Source: Rhodospirillaceae bacterium
GTDB taxonomy: Bacteria > Pseudomonadota > Alphaproteobacteria > UBA8366 > GCA-2717185
Assembly: GCA_002717185.1 (NCBI GenBank)
Contig: PBDC01000029.1
Location: 6,528 to 14,234 of the forward strand
Direction of reading: 5' to 3'
Length of the DNA stretch: 7,707 nt
Part shown: positions 1 to 5,711 of the stretch, in pieces
How positions within the stretch are numbered: position 1 is the first letter of the stretch
Layout: each line of letters starts with the position of its first letter
The notes under the pieces: generated by a model
The model's database searches: none
Seen by the model: only the letters and a program-made list of their open reading frames with translations
Told to the model about the DNA's origin: nothing
Position numbers and translations under genes: made by a program

Positions 1-456
1 ACGGCGGGGATCAGCGGCTCGAAGGCTAAGATCGAGCGGTTGAAAAAGATCGCTTCCGGTGTCAGTGCCGGTGGTCAGCCTTTGATAGAAGATCACGACT
101 TCAAGCGGGATATTGCTAAGGTTGAAATCGAGTTGCAGGCGCTGGAGTACACGGATCTACGTTACCTGATGACTGCGGCCACTGGAGCACCTGTGGGAGC
201 GGAGGTCAGCATGCTGAAGCTGCGTGGTACGGAACTGCAGCAACGCATCTCCGAACTGCTGATGCAGGCGATGGGCTATTACGCCAGCCCCTTCCTGCCA
301 GAGGCAATGGAATATGGCTGGGATGAGGACCCGGTTGGGTTCCAAGAAGCGCCAGGCATGGCACCGAATTACTTCAATCAGCGTAAAACCTCGATCTACG
401 GCGGTAGTAACGAGATTCAGAAAAACATCATCGCCAAGATGGTTCTTGGCCTCTAA
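1..456 (+). CDS. Acyl-CoA dehydrogenase, large-subunit type (PimC-like), C-terminal part
   Basis: The reading frame is open from the first base of the window, so the start lies outside. The visible 151 residues are the C-terminal helical domain of a flavin-dependent acyl-CoA dehydrogenase, which makes the trans-2-enoyl-CoA from an acyl-CoA and passes electrons to ETF. The end (KTSIYGGSNEIQKNIIAK, then a Leu-Gly-Leu tail) is the typical closing segment of the family. Where medium-chain enzymes have the catalytic Glu in a Tyr-Glu-Gly-Thr motif, this protein has Tyr-Gly-Gly-Ser. That is common in large subunits of paired enzymes such as the pimeloyl-CoA dehydrogenase type and in several steroid-degradation FadE proteins, where the base sits elsewhere. 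The next gene, 26 bases downstream, is a second acyl-CoA dehydrogenase of the small-subunit type, so the two probably form a heteromeric enzyme. The family is certain; the substrate is unknown. Confidence 0.93.
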   Translation, partial: TAGISGSKAKIERLKKIASGVSAGGQPLIEDHDFKRDIAKVEIELQALEYTDLRYLMTAATGAPVGAEVSMLKLRGTELQQRISELLMQAMGYYASPFLPEAMEYGWDEDPVGFQEAPGMAPNYFNQRKTSIYGGSNEIQKNIIAKMVLGL

Positions 457-482
457 TTCACCCTTGGACGCGGAATTTAAAC

Positions 483-1607
483 ATGGATTTTTCACTCAGC
501 GAAGAACAACAACTGCTCAAGGATAGCGTCGACCGTTTCGTCCGCGAGGAATACGAGCTCGATAAAAGGCGAGCATTGGTCGCCTCGGCCGAAGGATACA
601 GCGAGGATAACTGGGAAAAAATGGCCGAACTGGGATGGCTGGGCGCGTCGCTGCCGGAGGAATATGGAGGCTATGGTGGCGGGCCGGTTGAAACTATGGT
701 GGTTATGGAAGCGTTCGGTCGTGGGCTGGTAGTTGAGCCCTATTTCGCCAGCGTCGTTATCGGTGGCAATTTCCTGATTTATGGTGGCGGCGAGGCGTTG
801 AAGCACGGCCTGCTCCCGAAACTGGTGGAAGGCAAGCTGAAGATGGCTTTCGCTTACGCTGAAAAGCAGTCGCGCTTCGACTTGCACGATGTAGAATTTA
901 AGGCTGAAAAGAGCGGTGACGGTTATGTGCTGAGTGGCGAGAAGGGTGTGGTTTTCCACGCAGCTTCGGCGGACAAAATTGTTGTGTCCGCCCGCACTAG
1001 CGGCGGTTCCCGAGACAAGAAGGGGATTACCGTCTTCCTCGTCGATGCCGGCGTGGATGGTCTTTCGCGGCGCGATTATCCGACTGTCGATGGCTTGCGC
1101 GCTTCTGAACTTCACTTTGATGGAGTGGTCGCTGAAACAGTGCTGGGCGAAGTTGATAACGGACTACCACTGATCGAGCGGGTCGTGCAACATGGCATCG
1201 CCGCGATTTCCGCCGAGGCGGTCGGTTGCATGGATGTACTGCTTGACACCACCAATGAATACCTCAAAACGCGTGAGCAGTTTGGCCAACCCATCGGCAA
1301 GTTCCAAGTGCTACAGCACCGCATGGCCGATATGTTCATCAAGTGCGAAGAAGCACGTTCGATGTGTTATCTGGCTACAATGCGTCTTGATGAGACCGAC
1401 GACTTGGAAAGGGCCAAGACAAGTGCGGCCACGAAGGTACAAGTGGGCGAGAGTGCGCGGTTTGTCGGCCAGCAATCGGTTCAATTGCATGGCGGCATGG
1501 GCATGACGGACGAGCTCAGCGTCGGCCACTATTTCAAAAGGCTGACTATGATCGATACAATATTCGGCGACCATAACTACCATCTGAAACAGTATTCTAA
1601 CATGTAG
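483..1607 (+). CDS. Acyl-CoA dehydrogenase, small-subunit type (PimD-like)
   Basis: This is a complete 374-residue acyl-CoA dehydrogenase, close to the usual 370-400. It has an N-terminal helical domain (about 1-115, beginning MDFSLSEEQQLLKDSV), a beta domain (about 120-225) and a C-terminal helical domain. Visible family landmarks are the REQFGQPIGKFQ segment (264-275) and QLHGGMGMTDE (334-344), which contribute to FAD and subunit contacts. The usual C-terminal Tyr-Glu-Gly-Thr catalytic motif is absent and replaced by FGDHNYHL (361-368), as in PimD-like small subunits. Glu245 in the SAEAVG segment is a conserved acidic residue near the helix where other families place the base, but I cannot prove that role. 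The ATG at 483 follows a CGGAA ribosome binding site (471-475). It probably pairs with the preceding dehydrogenase subunit and is co-transcribed with it. The step is likely alpha,beta-desaturation of a branched, cyclic or dicarboxylic CoA thioester; this is inference from the pairing. Confidence 0.93.
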   Translation: MDFSLSEEQQLLKDSVDRFVREEYELDKRRALVASAEGYSEDNWEKMAELGWLGASLPEEYGGYGGGPVETMVVMEAFGRGLVVEPYFASVVIGGNFLIYGGGEALKHGLLPKLVEGKLKMAFAYAEKQSRFDLHDVEFKAEKSGDGYVLSGEKGVVFHAASADKIVVSARTSGGSRDKKGITVFLVDAGVDGLSRRDYPTVDGLRASELHFDGVVAETVLGEVDNGLPLIERVVQHGIAAISAEAVGCMDVLLDTTNEYLKTREQFGQPIGKFQVLQHRMADMFIKCEEARSMCYLATMRLDETDDLERAKTSAATKVQVGESARFVGQQSVQLHGGMGMTDELSVGHYFKRLTMIDTIFGDHNYHLKQYSNM

Positions 1608-1635
1608 GAGCCGCCGGCATTCGGTTTGGGGGCGT

Positions 1636-1644
1636 AGAGGAGGA
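1636..1644 (+). promoter_or_regulatory. Strong ribosome binding site of the first amidohydrolase
   Basis: AGAGGAGGA, a near-complete complement to the 16S rRNA 3' end, lies 5 bases before the ATG at 1650. It fixes that start. It is clearly stronger than the site of the preceding dehydrogenase gene, so the amidohydrolase may be translated more than the genes before it. Confidence 0.85.
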
Positions 1645-1649
1645 AAATC

Positions 1650-2795
1650 ATGGGCTATGACGTTATTTCCGCGGACGGTCACATCGATCTGATCTGGCTC
1701 CCGCCCGACCTGTTCACTTCGCAAGCCTCAGACCAAATGCAAGACCGTATGCCCTATGTGACGGAGAGCGAGGGAAGGCCGAAATGGGTTAGCAAGAATG
1801 GCGGCGAGTTCGGTTTCGTTAATGGTATGGGGTCAGCTGGACGGGAATACGTTCCGGGCCAAATTGCCCGTTCAGATCGGATGGCGGAGACCGGCCTCTT
1901 CGATGACGGGATAAAAGGCATCCGAAGACTGACTGATCCAGAATTGCGAATTAAGGACCAGGAGCGTGACGGAGTTCGGGGCGAAGTATTGTACGGCATT
2001 CTGGGCGCGAGCCAGCGCTTGAATGATCCAGATGCTGCGGCGGAGATGATGACCATCTATAACGACTGGCTGGCTGATTTTTGCGATGCTGCCCCGGAGA
2101 GGTTTGCCGGCATCGCCCCGTTACCGAATAAGAACGTGTCAGCGGCCGTTGCCGAGATCCAGCGAGTTGCAAAACGCGGTGCGGTAAAAGGGATTGAAAT
2201 CGCCAACAGCCACGACATGCTACCGCTCTACCATCCCGATTGGGATCCGCTTTGGGCGGCCGCTAATGAGGCGAAATTGCCGGTGCATGTGCATACGATC
2301 GGCACGCCTAAAATCGATACCACTGGTTTTGCGCCGATGCAGCAACGTCAGGCTTTCGCTGTGCAACTCACCGGTTTCCAGATGGGCATGTCACGTGTCC
2401 TGATGGAGGTGATCTATGGCGGCATACTGGAAAAATACACCGATGTAAAATTGGTGATCGGCGAAAGTGGCATCGGCTGGATTCCATACGTCTTGGAGCA
2501 TATGGATCTGGAGTGGGAGGAACAGTTCAAAGACCTCACTCTAAAAATGAAGCCGTCGGAATATTGGTACCGGCAGTGCCGGGCGACGTACCAATCTGAC
2601 AATGTTGGTTTGAAGCTGATCGACGAGTTGGGCGAGGACAACGTCATGTGGGGCTCTGACTTCCCGCATCCCGACGGGGTCTGGCCGGATTCGCAAGATT
2701 TTCTGGAGCGTGAGGTTGGGCATCTTCCCGAAGCTACGCGTTCTAAGGTGGTCTGCGAAAATGCGGCGAAGCTGTACGGGTTTCCACTGCAGTAA
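1650..2795 (+). CDS. Amidohydrolase family 2 protein (COG2159 type, TIM-barrel metal-dependent hydrolase)
   Basis: This 381-residue protein belongs to the Amidohydro_2 family, relatives of aminocarboxymuconate-semialdehyde decarboxylase, 5-carboxyvanillate and gamma-resorcylate decarboxylases and related hydrolases. The strand-1 motif is SADGHID (7-13), with His11 and Asp13 where the family often has His-x-His. HPDWDPLW (195-202) and HVH (213-215) supply further probable metal or substrate ligands. GESGIGW (271-277) has Glu272 where decarboxylases often have His, and MWGSDFPHPD (333-342) carries the conserved Asp337 near the barrel C-terminus. It is the third gene of the operon, 42 bases after the second dehydrogenase. 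It may be a decarboxylase, hydratase or C-C/ester hydrolase acting on a ring-cleavage or CoA-pathway intermediate. The family is sure; the reaction is not. It has no signal peptide, so it is cytoplasmic. Confidence 0.9.
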   Translation: MGYDVISADGHIDLIWLPPDLFTSQASDQMQDRMPYVTESEGRPKWVSKNGGEFGFVNGMGSAGREYVPGQIARSDRMAETGLFDDGIKGIRRLTDPELRIKDQERDGVRGEVLYGILGASQRLNDPDAAAEMMTIYNDWLADFCDAAPERFAGIAPLPNKNVSAAVAEIQRVAKRGAVKGIEIANSHDMLPLYHPDWDPLWAAANEAKLPVHVHTIGTPKIDTTGFAPMQQRQAFAVQLTGFQMGMSRVLMEVIYGGILEKYTDVKLVIGESGIGWIPYVLEHMDLEWEEQFKDLTLKMKPSEYWYRQCRATYQSDNVGLKLIDELGEDNVMWGSDFPHPDGVWPDSQDFLEREVGHLPEATRSKVVCENAAKLYGFPLQ

Positions 2796-2814
2796 GCGGC
2801 ATCGGCAAAGCAGC

Positions 2815-2836
2815 GCGACGATAGTTTGATCATCGC
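2815..2836 (+). terminator. Hairpin just after the dehydrogenase-amidohydrolase operon
   Basis: GCGACGAT (2815-2822) pairs with ATCATCGC (2829-2836), with one C-A mismatch and a 6-base loop, 19 bases past the stop codon at 2795. No U-run follows, so it is not a classic intrinsic terminator. It may stabilise the mRNA 3' end or act together with the second hairpin at 2859-2879. Confidence 0.3.
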
Positions 2837-2858
2837 CAATTAACTCCTTGGGATGGGT

Positions 2859-2879
2859 GCGGCTAAAAAGATCAGCCGC
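2859..2879 (+). terminator. GC-rich hairpin, possible transcription end
   Basis: GCGGCT (2859-2864) and AGCCGC (2874-2879) form a perfect 6-bp stem with a 9-base A-rich loop. The flanking GGGT and a distant CACCC could lengthen it imperfectly. The sequence after it (CTTATTC) is only mildly T-rich. It is a plausible weak terminator of the upstream operon. The AAAAAG tract lies in the loop, not after the stem, which counts against a standard terminator. Confidence 0.35.
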
Positions 2880-2986
2880 CTTATTCACCCAAAGATATTG
2901 CTGGCGACTGCTGCTTTGGTATCCAACTCAATATTAACGAATGCGCCGCAAGGCTTTGGCAGCGCGAGGAAATTTAGGTACTAGAC

Positions 2987-2993
2987 GAGAGGG
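2987..2993 (+). promoter_or_regulatory. Ribosome binding site of the small membrane-protein gene
   Basis: GAGAGGG lies 8 bases before a TTG at 3002 and 11 bases before the ATG at 3005, which are adjacent in-frame codons. Its presence is part of the case that the short downstream frame is a real gene. By spacing alone the TTG is slightly favoured, but I list the ATG because it is the stronger start codon. Confidence 0.5.
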
Positions 2994-3004
2994 TTGACGC
3001 ATTG

Positions 3005-3295
3005 ATGGCGCAGGAATCGCGTCCCCGCTATATGCGGTTCGATGACGGTGTCCTGCCATCCTTGGTCACGGGATTGCTTGGCATCAATATTGCCTTCATT
3101 CCACGCGTGCACTCGCCCTTGGCCTTTGGGCGCGGTACCGGGATCCTGTTGTTGTGCGGCGTCGGCGTATTTGCTGTTATGTCGTTTGCACTGGTTCTAT
3201 CGGACATAATCAGTCGAGGCTATACACTCGGACTGCTGTGTCGTGGAATAGCGCGGCCTTCTCATCCGCCGAATAATCTGAGGCCAGCCGCTTGA
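3005..3295 (+). CDS. Small hypothetical membrane protein, probably two transmembrane helices
   Basis: This encodes 96 residues (97 if translation starts at the TTG at 3002). I do not recognise the family. A short polar, basic N-terminus (about 1-16) is followed by a hydrophobic segment at about 17-33, a loop with several charged residues, a second stronger hydrophobic segment at about 46-67, and a basic, proline-rich tail (80-96). Support for a real gene: a GAGAGGG site upstream, and about 71% G or C at third codon positions over the first 56 codons. Its last 86 bases overlap the 3' end of the converging amidohydrolase gene, and the tail there looks non-conserved. The frame may once have continued differently and been cut short. 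A remnant of a TctB-like or other small transporter subunit is conceivable but unsupported. No function can be given. Confidence 0.5.
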   Translation: MAQESRPRYMRFDDGVLPSLVTGLLGINIAFIPRVHSPLAFGRGTGILLLCGVGVFAVMSFALVLSDIISRGYTLGLLCRGIARPSHPPNNLRPAA

Positions 3296-4226
3296 ACGAA
3301 TTCCATAGTACATTGTAACTGCAGGACTGCTTGTCGACGGGGAAGTTCGATTCGAACATGCTGCGATCTACGCCGAACTTCTCAATCATATGCTCATACC
3401 ATTTTTGAGTCGCTTCGTGCAGCTCTTGGCTGGTCGGTGGTTTTGGGTTCTCGTGCCAGAAGAAACCGTTGATATCCATATTGATGCCGCCAATTTTGGC
3501 CATCACGTTCTCACAGGTCGCTAGATCGGCGATATCAGCCTTCCATTGGTTAAAACAATCGTCCCGCTTGTTGCGATAGGAGTCGACGCCGAGTGGACCG
3601 CCGAGGTGGTCGAGGATAATAGTCACGCCAGGGAAAGCTCGAGCCAGTGCGGTCACCTCCGGAATTTGGTGATGGTAGACCCAGGCCTCGAAGGTCAAGT
3701 TGCGTGAGTCAAGTTCGGCAAAGCCTTCCCGGAAGGTCGGATCTGCTAACAGACCCGGCGTTGCGTCGGCGCGAGAGTTGCGGACATTAGGATCCGGATC
3801 CCAGGTGGCACTTCGTCGAATGCCACGAAATCGGTCGCCGCCTGCGGCGATCTGTGCGTCAAGCGTCTCACCGGCAGCGGCGCCCATCATGAGGTCAGCC
3901 GAGCCGACTATACCAGCGGCGACGGAGGTTGGACCGTACAAGCCGGATGCGCTCATCGCTGCGATACCATTGACGAATTCTATCTCTCCGATAAAGCTTA
4001 GTGCTTCCGGCCCGTCCTGCCGGTACATCGCCCGGCACTCGATGAACACGGTGGAGACGATATTGTGACCGCTGCGCAGATCGTCTTGGAACTCGTCCAT
4101 TAAATAGCGCGGCTCAACTCGATCGTGCCGGAACTCCCAGAGATGGTGGTGCGGATCGCAGATTGGTAGGTCTGGCTCTAGCGTTTCTTCCTCGACGAGC
4201 GCGAGCCAAGCGTCATTAGTTGCCAT
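3210..4226 (-). CDS. Amidohydrolase family 2 protein (COG3618 type, lactonase-like)
   Basis: This is a 338-residue TIM-barrel protein of the COG3618 group, which includes 2-pyrone-4,6-dicarboxylate lactonase and sugar lactonases. Landmarks are DPHHHLW (24-30) holding the HxH pair, FRGIRRSATWDPDP (133-146) on strand 3, AWVYHHQIPE (181-190) with the conserved His before Gln, IILDHLGGP (203-211), and FESNFPVDK (291-299) near the end. In that last motif an Asn (294) stands where many members have the metal-binding or catalytic Asp; this SNFP form is also found in part of the family. The ATG is preceded by AGGGAGA (4234-4240) with 7 bases between. It is oriented against the upstream operon and has its own long upstream region. 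It is cytoplasmic and likely hydrolyses a lactone or related ester-like ring. It is only distantly related in sequence to the amidohydrolase at 1650-2795. The exact substrate is unknown. Confidence 0.9.
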   Translation of the reverse strand: MATNDAWLALVEEETLEPDLPICDPHHHLWEFRHDRVEPRYLMDEFQDDLRSGHNIVSTVFIECRAMYRQDGPEALSFIGEIEFVNGIAAMSASGLYGPTSVAAGIVGSADLMMGAAAGETLDAQIAAGGDRFRGIRRSATWDPDPNVRNSRADATPGLLADPTFREGFAELDSRNLTFEAWVYHHQIPEVTALARAFPGVTIILDHLGGPLGVDSYRNKRDDCFNQWKADIADLATCENVMAKIGGINMDINGFFWHENPKPPTSQELHEATQKWYEHMIEKFGVDRSMFESNFPVDKQSCSYNVLWNSFKRLASDYSADEKAALFHDTAVRVYSLD

Positions 4227-4725
4227 ATTCCCATCTCCCTTTACTGAGCCGCAGAATTAAACCGTATGACCTAAGGGAAGTTGGGACAAGGCCGGTAATT
4301 AATTTATAAAATTTAACAACAATTCGATTGCTAACATTTTTAATAATGTAATGGAGGGGCGTTATTCTCTTTGTCGATGATTAGGCGATAACCTCGCCGC
4401 AGACTACTTAATATCAGAATTTCAAAGGATGAATAGGTTAATATCGTCAAAGGGTAGTCACGATTTCTTGCGGATATATAGCCACTTTATTTTGTAAACC
4501 CCAATTTCTGCTTGAATGTCATTGTATCAATGTTCAATACACTGCATCTCATATTCGAGCAGCGATACACGGAGCTAGTGACGGTGGTGGTAAAATCGTT
4601 GAAATAAATGGGCTCTGAGTCCTGTCTTTCAAGTCAATAAGGACCAATCGCCGCGCTGATCTGCAGAAGCAACGCACGAGTACTGACGAAAAGACAACCT
4701 GGATACTACGCAGGGCCTATGTGAC
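4227..4725. other. Long AT-rich intergenic region without a recognisable gene
   Basis: About 500 bases separate two genes that both read leftward. Positions 4261-4560 are about 36% GC by my count (109 of 300), against roughly 55-62% in gene lines sampled. I see no credible reading frame, tRNA or repeat unit. It should hold the promoter of the amidohydrolase at 3210-4226 near its left end, where AT-rich tracts occur around 4296-4345, and the 3' end of the dioxygenase message at its right end. No convincing -35/-10 pair or intrinsic terminator could be fixed by eye. A nested inverted repeat lies at 4512-4537. The composition could mark a decayed gene, an old insertion or simply regulatory DNA. 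Confidence 0.6.
4512..4537. repeat. Nested inverted repeat in the AT-rich gap
   Basis: An inner perfect repeat, CATTG-TAT-CAATG (4520-4532), is enclosed by TTGAA (4512-4516) and TTCAA (4533-4537), with three unpaired bases (4517-4519) on the left side only. Together they would make a 10-bp bulged stem with a 3-base loop. An overlapping looser pair, TGTAT (4523-4527) and ATACA (4537-4541), is also present. It could be a regulator-binding site or a small RNA hairpin, or chance in AT-rich DNA. No -10/-35 context was established. Confidence 0.35.
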
Positions 4726-5568
4726 TTAAACCGGTACTTCCCCTGCCAGCGTAATCCGGTGCAGGAGACGTCGGTATCCGTGATAGTCGTTTATCGGCAA
4801 GTGTTGGGTGATGCGGTTGTCCCAGAAGGCGAGGGTACCAATTTCCCAATGGAGTTGGCAGGTAAATTCCGGGCGGATTTGATGTTTGAATAGGTATTCG
4901 AGGATCGGTGCACTTTCGGTCTCTGTCATGCCCTTGAAATGGGTGGTATGACCGAAATTGACATAAAGGCTCTTTTTGCCCGTTGATGGGTGGGTGCGGA
5001 CGACAGGATGCTCTGCCGTTGTCGCCAGTCCGCTATCATCCCTGGCTCCTCCGTCCTTTCGGCTGTCCTCTCGGGTCGCGGCAGCGCTGCCTTTCTTTGC
5101 ACTGTTGATCGCAATCAACCCATCCAGGGCTGTCTTCATACCATCTGACAGCGTTTCATAGGCCATCATCATGTTTGACCAGATCGTGTCGCCACCGCGG
5201 GGTGGCAATTCTTTGGCGAGTAACATTGAGCCCATGGGTGGCCGCTCAAGGTATGTGGTATCAGAATGCCAGATGCCCCCAAAATTGACCCGCTCTTCTT
5301 CCCTTTTCAAGACAGGGACAATGTCCGGATGATCGGGCAGACCACTCACTAAAGGGTACGGAAGGATATCGCTGAAGTGCCGGGCGAAGGCTAGGTATTG
5401 ATCTGACGTAATGTCCTGATCCCGAAGAACTATAACGCCATATTCGTGCAGCGCGTCGCGGACTTCGTCGAGCTGTTTCGGATCATGTGGCTGTGCTAGG
5501 TCCACATTTCCCAGTTGCGCCCCCAACGCGCCTGCCATGCGCGATACCGAAATACGCTCATACGCCAT
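4726..5568 (-). CDS. TauD/TfdA-family 2-oxoglutarate- and Fe(II)-dependent dioxygenase
   Basis: This 280-residue enzyme of the taurine/2,4-D dioxygenase family couples oxidative decarboxylation of 2-oxoglutarate to hydroxylation of a substrate. The iron ligands are visible as WHSD (His101, Asp103) and QHLPINDY (His256). Thr128 in GGDTIW and Arg267 in GYRRLLHR are the expected 2-oxoglutarate contacts, and Arg271 matches the TauD arginine that grips the substrate's acidic group. By my alignment from memory, TauD's taurine-contacting His70, Tyr73 and Asn95 become Tyr71, Val74 and Gly97, so taurine is unlikely to be the substrate; another sulfonate or carboxylate is possible. A hydrophilic insert-like stretch spans about 158-186. 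The ATG follows GGAGGGG (5579-5585, minus strand). It is divergent from the MFS carrier across 143 bases, which suggests shared regulation. Length and motif order are normal, so it should be active. Confidence 0.94.
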   Translation of the reverse strand: MAYERISVSRMAGALGAQLGNVDLAQPHDPKQLDEVRDALHEYGVIVLRDQDITSDQYLAFARHFSDILPYPLVSGLPDHPDIVPVLKREEERVNFGGIWHSDTTYLERPPMGSMLLAKELPPRGGDTIWSNMMMAYETLSDGMKTALDGLIAINSAKKGSAAATREDSRKDGGARDDSGLATTAEHPVVRTHPSTGKKSLYVNFGHTTHFKGMTETESAPILEYLFKHQIRPEFTCQLHWEIGTLAFWDNRITQHLPINDYHGYRRLLHRITLAGEVPV

Positions 5569-5660
5569 TCTCGCTCATCCCCTCCACAATTTGGACATGG
5601 TCGCCCATTTTCTAGATAGTCGCGGGATCACGCAAATCCGATTGTGGACGCGGGGAGAAT
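5567..5660. repeat. Two-part inverted repeat in the dioxygenase/MFS divergent gap
   Basis: The left arm (5567-5590) begins ATTCTC and ends TCCACAAT. The right arm (5641-5660) begins ATTGTGGA and ends GAGAAT, which is the reverse complement of both blocks in the matching order. The blocks are separated by 10 bases on the left and 6 on the right, and the arms are 50 bases apart. The left arm covers the start codon and ribosome binding site of the dioxygenase. It may be a pair of operator sites for a regulator controlling both genes, or, in the dioxygenase leader RNA, a stem hiding its own ribosome binding site. Confidence 0.45.
5592..5618 (+). promoter_or_regulatory. Weak candidate promoter for the MFS gene
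   Basis: TGGACA (5592-5597) resembles a -35 box (5 of 6 to TTGACA). Fifteen bases later TAGATA (5613-5618) is a poor -10 (3 of 6). Initiation near 5625 would give a leader of roughly 85 bases. It lies between the arms of the 5567-5660 inverted repeat, where a bound regulator would interfere. The match is weak and the spacer short. Confidence 0.2.
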
Positions 5661-5700
5661 CGAACACGGCGATGACGTCGACTGATTTTCACCGCTGCAA

Positions 5701-5705
5701 AGAGG
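5701..5705 (+). promoter_or_regulatory. Ribosome binding site of the MFS gene
   Basis: AGAGG lies 6 bases before the ATG at 5712 and decides that start. Confidence 0.6.
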
Positions 5706-5711
5706 CGGTGG

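Noticed and set aside
492..1115. Open frame of 207 codons on the minus strand inside the second acyl-CoA dehydrogenase
   Set aside because: It lies wholly antisense to a clear, full-length family member, and its translation shows no recognisable domain.
1311..1724. Minus-strand frame of 137 codons across the dehydrogenase/amidohydrolase junction
   Set aside because: It is antisense to the ends of two well-supported genes, and its product resembles no family.
2414..2888. Two overlapping minus-strand frames over the end of the first amidohydrolase and the following gap
   Set aside because: They are mostly antisense to conserved amidohydrolase motifs, and the part in the gap alone is too short to be supported.
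3700..4068. Plus-strand frame of 122 codons inside the COG3618 amidohydrolase
   Set aside because: It is a low-complexity Ala/Pro/Ser/Arg translation typical of an antisense shadow of a GC-rich gene.
4610..4622. Near-palindrome GGGCTCTGAGTCC
   Set aside because: It is only 13 bases with one mismatch, the 1-base centre cannot form an RNA loop, and it is close to what chance gives.
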